64,000 nucleotides of DNA from Colletotrichum lupini (taxonomy: Eukaryota > Ascomycota > Sordariomycetes > Glomerellales > Glomerellaceae): contig NC_064678.1 in the NCBI RefSeq assembly GCF_023278565.1, forward strand, positions 3,844,001 through 3,908,000. The letters run 5' to 3'. Of the stretch, positions 59,001 through 64,000 are shown in pieces. Position 1 is the first letter of the stretch. Each line of letters starts with the position of its first letter. The notes under the pieces were generated by a model, which was not told the origin of the DNA, ran no database searches, and worked only from the letters and a program-made list of their open reading frames with translations. Position numbers and translations under genes: made by a program.

Positions 59001-59888
59001 CCCAGAGCACAGCGAACGCTCACACTGGTTGCCAAGGCACTTCAGGCCCTTGGAAACCTGTCTACGTTTGGTAAGAAGGAAGAATGGATGGAGCCAATGA
59101 ACAAATTTCTGGGCTCCAACCGTCAGTCGGTCAAGGACTACATTGACACGATCTGCGCCATCCCCGTCGAACGCAACAAGGTTGCCCTGGGTCCATCTTA
59201 TTCGACACCTATCGCGATTCTTGGACGACTATCACCAACGGCACGAGAAGGGTTCCCTGCACTGCCTCACTTGATTGATCACGCTCGCAATTTCGCAGCG
59301 CTAGTTAAGATGTGGACTGAGGCCAATCCCATCGGAAATGGGGAGGTAGTCAAACCTGTAGGCGGTGAAGACGACATTCTCATCTTCAATGAAATGTGTC
59401 TGGTGTTACAGGAGCGCGCCGACCTATGCTACTCGAAGTTGGATGGCTCGTCTCACGAGACTGCATCCCTTCCTGCCTCCGACTTCGCCGACGCTATGGA
59501 TCATAACTCTGCCATCTTGGATTCCATGAGCCTTTCCACGCATCACAACAATCACTCAGCACCGACCTCAGCGAACACGTCTACAGTTTGGCTTGACCAA
59601 GACAATTACCAACCACCTGGTTCGGCTGGCAGCGACGTATTGATCGATGTTCCTACGCGAAGAAGTCGTGAGCACCGTCGTGGCCGAGATTTCAGCTCCC
59701 TGCGGCAAGCGGCTGGACATTCAGAGCACGCGTCTTCGCATTTGGCTACGCTCAAGCGGAATGGTAGGGCTACTCGTCATATTCTGTCTGGCATCATGAA
59801 GCCGTTCGGGCGGAGCGATTCACCTGAGTCGTCTCCATCAACAACACGCGGCAAGAATCTCGACCGATCATGGAACACTGGCTATTGA
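56052..59888 (+). CDS. BUD2: Ras-family GTPase-activating protein, BUD2/CLA2 type (C2 + RasGAP)
   Basis: A single exon of 1278 residues from the ATG at 56052. In-frame ATGs follow at codons 7 and 9. The N-terminal 270 residues are disordered and Ser/Pro-rich. PH-like regions follow (GPWQLGIAYVDEEKGSLMF; LFEVWFVLLRAFALP), then a C2 domain (about 575-720: GNYLTEVILDGEVRARS, GTKNPFWREDYQF). The RasGAP domain spans about 780-1080, with the probable arginine finger LLFRGNTLL (Arg848), the FLFLRFICPAILSPKLFGL signature around 959-977, and RTLTLVAKALQALGNLSTFG. The C-terminus is basic and disordered. In yeast Bud2 stimulates GTP hydrolysis by Rsr1/Bud1 for bud-site and polarity choice. In filamentous fungi the target is probably the Rsr1 homologue guiding hyphal direction. 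The Bud2 assignment rests on the C2-before-GAP order and lack of the Ira/neurofibromin extensions. Confidence 0.9.
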   Translation: MRTNHGMSMAPPGMDGRTYHNGVHNVTPRLNWQQSQNQNLSADSLSRGMERVSNSNLRTSFRSNHPSNPTIRAVTPEYHHPDLSPTPSANAAFDPTVPPQIPRGITSNSPQTSPRSIPGDFSRRQGMVFNDTYGGSSYENNSTSPPLRQQSSFRPRTHTMDGALRQQFMNAASREGRQRVGSFSSSGSQPLYDDARSPPPPIESLGFPSVIPARHSEIPLGVANSLKEKKLSTKRLIKRQSSRPTSPPTSSTPSVDSLPIPVPTENANNILLMMKNLCGRMRGEIEFQTDPRGPWQLGIAYVDEEKGSLMFDSGHDGPFHIPLISDLRGCRVAPVILPDGKRCLDVSCPIQPPLDLLIHPLLAEETDLWLAALLCWQQLRPPKVKLSNGNRSPAPTALRPAVRRRGSENGTAKTTTAFIKVGQVRLWDKGLANSPRAIVKRPSTRDLRSPTTSWRVVSLLLQENGEVRLTTRDGEAVIAVVELSQLSRCAIQQLNRSVLDEEYCIGIFPHYSPISTQLSIFRPVYIALDNRLLFEVWFVLLRAFALPDIFRLDSPSAEGAMEVTDLESDLSGEIFRIEKTISLRVTEAKLRPKPCSPDVSFIDRQPKDADPLMGNYLTEVILDGEVRARSTIKTGTKNPFWREDYQFSDLPPTMPFLSIILKRVDGNLESFSHQLQASLGLPKTGNLTEILCGSVDIPLDHVEPGKDFERWLEIYDERQQVMGTMLVKLHHEELVVLHSKEYQALSTLLHSFPSGLTAQIADALPGNLRRLSEIFLNIFQVSGHANEWLQTLVEDEIDGIGGSQNQMKKYRFSSRLKSNESMESSSDREQILRDMGKSLAGEANLLFRGNTLLTQALEFHMRRSGKEYLEQMLQAKIFEINETNPNCEVDPSKLKPGENIQEHWTRLIQLTTEVWQCICKEPTKCPPELRSILKYVRAVAEDRYGDWLRTVTYTSVSGFLFLRFICPAILSPKLFGLLRDHPRPRAQRTLTLVAKALQALGNLSTFGKKEEWMEPMNKFLGSNRQSVKDYIDTICAIPVERNKVALGPSYSTPIAILGRLSPTAREGFPALPHLIDHARNFAALVKMWTEANPIGNGEVVKPVGGEDDILIFNEMCLVLQERADLCYSKLDGSSHETASLPASDFADAMDHNSAILDSMSLSTHHNNHSAPTSANTSTVWLDQDNYQPPGSAGSDVLIDVPTRRSREHRRGRDFSSLRQAAGHSEHASSHLATLKRNGRATRHILSGIMKPFGRSDSPESSPSTTRGKNLDRSWNTGY

Positions 59889-60736
59889 TGTTCCTTATTT
59901 ACCACTCATTTCCCTTTGTTCATTACTATTTCGATACACACGCACACGAACCAAAACCAAAAAAACTTCAATGGTCGAATGACGAGCCAAAGTCTCTGCA
60001 TTCTTAACGAGGAGGATGTCTGGATACGCCCAGCTTGGAGCGTCAAGAGAGTGCGGAAGGGCAGCGCCTCTTCTGCATTACTATCACCTGCGCCGGAATC
60101 GAGGGCAGTCTTGGGTGGGCAAGGATCGACTGAACTTACCTCTGGCGTTTCTCCATTTGCACAATGTTCATCAATGGAGCCTGCTTGGGAAGGTTCCTTT
60201 CTACTTGTTGATGCATTCGGTTGGAGGGAGGGTCGGCCCTATTTGTTTTTCACTTTCTTCTTACACCCAAACCCATCCCGTGTTCGTCTCTTCTTCCTCG
60301 CCAACTTTTCTTGAGCTGGTTGGAGGGTAGGTAGCCGTCGCAACATGGGCCACGAATGAATATACCCAGACATATCATGACTAGCATTTACGTGTCTTGC
60401 CTCAGCCTCACGCCACGAGACTCTTCACAGCATATTTCATTTCCCTTTAGAACAAAACGAAACGAGCAATGTGTATAATATAATGATATTGAACTTTCAG
60501 TCGAGGTATCTACCCATGAATTTTCTTTGTGTTTTCCAGTGCCTGCTTCTCTTTACGCCCCGAGTTGTTCCAATTAATTAAGAGAATTCCCTTGTTTTTA
60601 GTCGCCCAGATCATAGAATCGTCATCCACCAGTCTTCGCTCTGCCTCATACCATCACAGTCGCACTGCTTCTATGCCGTGTTTCCCCGTCCAGCCCCCGG
60701 TGCGGTACGTGCTGCGCCCTCGCTGAGTGGCTCCAT
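59889..60736. other. Convergent 3' flanks of BUD2 and cyclophilin-40
   Basis: The two genes converge here, and the region should hold both 3' UTRs. Frames up to 132 codons (59916-60314) have no recognisable content. No terminator or RNA gene identified. Confidence 0.55.
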
Positions 60737-61919
60737 CTATTGGAAGAACTTCTTGTAAGCCGCCTTCTCCTTGGCCGCACGGGCGGCCGCCTTCTGCTTG
60801 ACGGCATTAAGCTCGTGGAGAATGACCTTATCATCCGGCACGAGCTTGTGCGCCTCTTCAAGATCCTTAATGGCGTTCTCCTCGTCCTTAAGGCGGACGT
60901 TGGCGAAGCCGCGGCGGTAGAGGGCCTTGGCGCGGTCAGCGTCCTTGGTTCCGGATACATCAAGGGCGTACGTAGCCGTCTTCGCTGCATCATCCCAGGC
61001 CTCGAGCTTGATGTTGAGCAGGGCCGAGTTGTTGTTGAGGGTAAAGCGGAGAGCTTGGAGTTCCGCCTTGGTAGTAGCGGGCTCCTTCTCCAAGTCGGGC
61101 TCCTCGTTGATGTAGCGCAGGCCCTTTTGGTACTTCTCGAGACCGAGGTTGAAGTCGCCAGCCTTGAAGGCCTTGTTGCCGTAATCCTTGCAGGCGGCAG
61201 CAATCTTGATGACTTCCTGAGCATCAGGCGGGGTTGCACAGTCCTCGGGGAAGTCCTCGTAGGTGTCGCCCATGGCGTCCGGGGCCTTCACATCGGCTGC
61301 GAGAGCGGCGTCTCCGGTCAATTCGCCGCAGTCTGCAATGACGGCGTCCTTGAGGGGCTTGTCGCCTGATTCGGTCTGGAGGTTCTCGATCTGGCGAACG
61401 ACGGACTTGCCGTTGAGGACCTCGCCAAAGACGACGTGCTTGTTGTCGAGGTGAGGCGTCGGGACGGTGGTGAGGAAGAATTGAGAGCCGTTGGTGTCTG
61501 TACATAGTATTGTCAGAAAGAAGCCTCCCTCATCAAGGCATAGAAGAGTACTTACTAGGCCCAGCATTGGCCATGGACAGGAGGAAGGGACGGTCGTGCT
61601 TCTTAGGGAAAGCCTCATCCTCGAACTTTGCGCCGTAAATAGACTCGCCGCCAGTACCATTGCCCTCCGTGAAGTCACCTCCCTGAATCATGAATTGCTT
61701 GATGACGCGGTGGAAGATAGAGCCCTTGTAGTGCAAAGGCTTGCCGGATTTGCCCAGACCCTTTTCGCCGGTGCAGAGGCAGCGGAAGTTCTCGGCCGTC
61801 TTGGGGACGAGGTCGTTGTAGAGCTCCATGGTAATACGGCCAGCGGATTTGCCACCGACTGTAATATCAAAGAACACGCGCGAGCGCGCGGCCTTGTTTT
61901 CGGTTCCCTCAGCGGACAT
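60737..61919 (-). CDS. CPR6: Cyclophilin-40 (peptidyl-prolyl isomerase with TPR, Cpr6/Cpr7 type)
   Basis: Exons 61919-61556 and 61497-60737 (donor GTAAGT, acceptor TACAG, phase 1) give 374 residues (typical Cyp40 is about 370). The cyclophilin domain (about 14-180) has [32 protein letters not shown], the Cyp40 insertion [13 protein letters not shown], and GSQFFLTT. The Trp that binds cyclosporin in cyclophilin A is His here ([14 protein letters not shown]), as in other Cyp40s. Three TPR repeats fill about 215-340 ([22 protein letters not shown] onward, [31 protein letters not shown]), followed by a basic tail. These bind the EEVD end of Hsp90. It acts as a cytosolic Hsp90 co-chaperone. Whether it is Cpr6 or Cpr7 is not distinguishable. 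Confidence 0.96.
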
Positions 61920-62937
61920 TGTGACTACGTTCTGAAGTGCAAGTTGAACTCGTTGAGGTTGATCAGGCTAGGATTCTGTACTCGATCCAGTAGTGCGGGG
62001 TAGATGTGGTTGCCGCAAACGAGATTCGCGGAGTGAAAGGTTATCGATGATTGGGCCGAAGCTGGTAGGAAGTTGTCGTTGATTCACGTTGAACGTGAGA
62101 AGTGTTGTTCATACAATTGAGTCGAGGAAGTAAGGTACCTGAGGCAAGGTATAGCTTAATCCTCGGAACGATGGTGGTGGAGGGGGACGATAAATGCTTC
62201 AGCCCAGAGCTAACCTGGAAGGTGGGGGAAGGTACGATGGAACTTTCTGGTAGCTCGGACGCCTGTGCGCGGGGCAGTCGCACCACCGGCTGCTCACTAC
62301 CTGCATGCTTCACCGGGAAGGAGCAACAGCTTTAGAATGGGCCAATCAGAGGGTGCTATTCTTACCGATGTCTCTTTCCTGCCCTGTCCTCGGCTTTTCC
62401 ATGAGGTGCCTGCCTTCGCTGCTGCGTACCTTAGGTGATGCATCTCTACATAGGTAAGGTAGGCAGGTATGTTATCTAGGTACCTAGGCTGAAGAGACAA
62501 GGTGAGGCAAACGGGAAAATAAGGCAGAAAGAAATTATGCAGCTGAAGCAGGCAGCGTTGATGTAATTGAGTTGCAATGTCTCTGCCTGCGTTCTGAGGT
62601 ATTCTGAAAAATGGCAAGCCCATCGCAGTTGCATCTATGTGCAAAGTTCCACGCCTAAGGCAAGGAAGTATGATGCATATAAATCTATCTTTAACCGCAG
62701 CGGACCGCCTGCCAGGTCCATTACTGTTTGTCATCGCTTCTTGACGCTTCGAACGAACAGGATCCAAGCTGCAGTTCTGGCGTACCTAGGTTCCGCTCGA
62801 GTAAATCCCCGGCTTGTGTCAGGCGACGCTGCACTAGTACCTTGGGCCATGGCAAATGGCATCCGGAAGACTTCGAGAGCGATCAGGACTTAGGTGCCGA
62901 CTCTGTGTTGAGCTCAAATGTGACCTTTGGACTTGAA
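61920..62937. other. Cyclophilin-40 5' flank and DTD 3' flank
   Basis: A tandem minus-strand spacer of about 1 kb carrying a palindromic repeat cluster (62425-62490). A 156-codon minus-strand frame at 62297-62767 has no recognisable domain. No gene supported. Confidence 0.5.
62425..62490. repeat. TACCTTAGGT / CTAGGTACCTAG palindrome cluster
   Basis: Contains TACCTTAGGT, ATAGGTAAGGTAGGCAGGTA and the perfect 12-bp palindrome CTAGGTACCTAG. It lies about 0.5 kb upstream of the cyclophilin-40 start codon and belongs to the same motif group as those at 15171, 24330 and 53464. Confidence 0.7.
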
Positions 62938-63583
62938 TTAGGACAAAATCACCAGTTGTCGTTGGGTTCGAAGGGCACAGACCGGTCCGTCATTGACGGA
63001 AGCCACAGCCATCATGGCTTGGAAGCGTCCATCCTTGACCTTGTCGGCGGCGTAGCTATCCTGCAATTTTTGCAAGAAATGGTGATAGAGCCTCTTGGCA
63101 TCCTCGGCTCCTGCGCTGAGGCGGAAATCCGGCTTGTTCTTGACAATCTTTGCGAAAAGCGTGAATTGAGACACTGTAAGGGTTAGGAGTTGTCATGAAA
63201 AGGCCCGTCACAGGAGCCCAGAACGGCAGCCTACATACCGCAGAGAATTTCTCCGTCAATGTCCGGGACTGATTTCTTCCACTGAGACAAGATTAGATGG
63301 AGGTTTTGTAGTGGTCAGGATCTGACCAAACGCACCCTTGCGCCGGCATCGTCGTCCCACATCCTAAGCTTCAACACCTTGTTTGCTAGATTCTCGGCAT
63401 CTTTCTCTGTGTCTTCGGGAGCCACAGCAGCAAGAACAAGAAGTCCCTTTCCAATAGAAGAAATCACTTCGTTGTCCACCGTCACTGACCCAGACAGCAC
63501 CCGCTGTACGATAGCTAGGAGGGATCATTATCTCACATCACCAGGCACAAGCTCAGTTGAGGAAAAGCAGTCTCACCTTTCAT
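62938..63583 (-). CDS. DTD1: D-aminoacyl-tRNA (D-tyrosyl-tRNA) deacylase
   Basis: Four exons: 63583-63577 (only 7 nt), 63514-63336, 63281-63239 and 63173-62938, giving 154 residues, the normal family length. The 7-nt exon (ATGAAAG, donor GTGAGA) joins to give MKAIVQRVLSGSVTV, exactly the family start. Other donors are GTGCGT and GTATGT, with acceptors CCTAG, CTCAG and TACAG. The catalytic SQxT motif is SQFTLF, interrupted just before by the third intron. The cross-dimer Gly-Pro motif is NDGPVC. DTD is a cytosolic homodimer that releases D-amino acids (and glycine) wrongly attached to tRNA. No other reading of the locus gives an intact start. Confidence 0.95.
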
Positions 63584-64000
63584 TTTGTACTGCACAGCAC
63601 CACTGCCTATGTTGGAGACGACGCAGTGGAATTACCTGAGACTTAGAGACCTCACTAAGAGTAGCAAAAGCTGGCTCCGGTGACAAGTTCTTCAAACACT
63701 ATTGATAGGCCGGAACGTGGATCCCTCCGACACTGTTACCCGGATGAGAATGAAGTCAAAACACAAATGGAGCAGCTGGAGACCGCTGAGTAGTCCGTAT
63801 CGCCCGGGAAAATGCAAGCTACAAGCCGAGCACGTCGGGAACAAACAGGCAAACGGGCGGCAAACCACACGGAGAAGAAGCAAACAGCAAATCGGTACTT
63901 GGCCTGGCAAGTCACAAGCGCTGCTGTCTGGCAGCCCTTCAATATTGCAGAAAATTCCTGCCATCGAATGAGGGCAAAACCAATAGCATTAGCACATTGC
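63584..64000. other. Right edge: DTD promoter side
   Basis: About 0.4 kb upstream of DTD1. It contains an 89-codon plus-strand frame (63702-63971) without recognisable content. A divergent gene may start beyond the edge. Confidence 0.5.

Noticed and set aside
1..64000. CRISPR array, operon, or secondary-metabolite cluster
   Set aside because: No regularly spaced repeats. The genes are eukaryotic, spliced and functionally unrelated. No PKS, NRPS, terpene synthase or P450 genes are present.

Overview
The window is nuclear DNA from a filamentous ascomycete (Pezizomycotina, most likely a Sordariomycete). The evidence is short spliceosomal introns of about 45-160 nt with GTRNGT donors and CTAAC/CTGAC branch sites, long intergenic spaces, tRNA genes with introns after position 37, a HET-domain gene, and family variants typical of fungi (Erv41, Sso1, fungal NBR1, Bud2-type RasGAP). 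Species was not determined. I found 13 intact protein genes, one broken HET gene and three tRNA genes. Coordinates for spliced genes run from start to stop codon, and exon limits are given in the text.

Layout. 1-3.4 kb: nothing supported. 3.4-5.5 kb: broken HET gene and tRNA-Ala(UGC). 6.3-14.3 kb, all minus strand: Aco2-type mitochondrial aconitase, ERV41, NBR1-like autophagy receptor. 14.3-21.4 kb: gene-poor. 21.4-29.5 kb, minus strand: a Btz/CASC3-domain protein, a pepsin-family aspartic protease, aminodeoxychorismate lyase. 32.3-34.4 kb: TOM70 (+). 35.0-35.2 kb: tRNA-Ala(AGC) and tRNA-Val(AAC), 7 bp apart. 36.2-37.3 kb: SSO1-type syntaxin (-). 39.8-44.8 kb: divergent IMP4 (-) and UPF1 (+). 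46.4-48.2 kb: GH47 mannosidase (+). 48.2-56 kb: gene-poor DNA ending in a long pyrimidine-rich leader. 56.1-59.9 kb: BUD2-type RasGAP (+). 60.7-63.6 kb, minus strand: cyclophilin-40 and D-aminoacyl-tRNA deacylase.

The genes are mostly conserved housekeeping functions: RNA processing and surveillance (Btz, UPF1, IMP4, DTD), secretory traffic (ERV41, SSO1, GH47), mitochondria (aconitase, TOM70), autophagy and proteolysis (NBR1, aspartic protease), folate synthesis, Ras-family signalling and Hsp90 co-chaperoning. They do not form a biosynthetic cluster or a mobile element. I saw no convincing new multi-gene system. The observations most worth checking are the decayed HET gene, a recurring ACCTACCTAAGGTAGGT-like inverted repeat several hundred bases upstream of many genes, an aspartic protease without a visible signal peptide, a 7-nt first coding exon in DTD, an intron inside the aconitase targeting peptide, and an unexplained 294-codon ORF in front of the GH47 gene.
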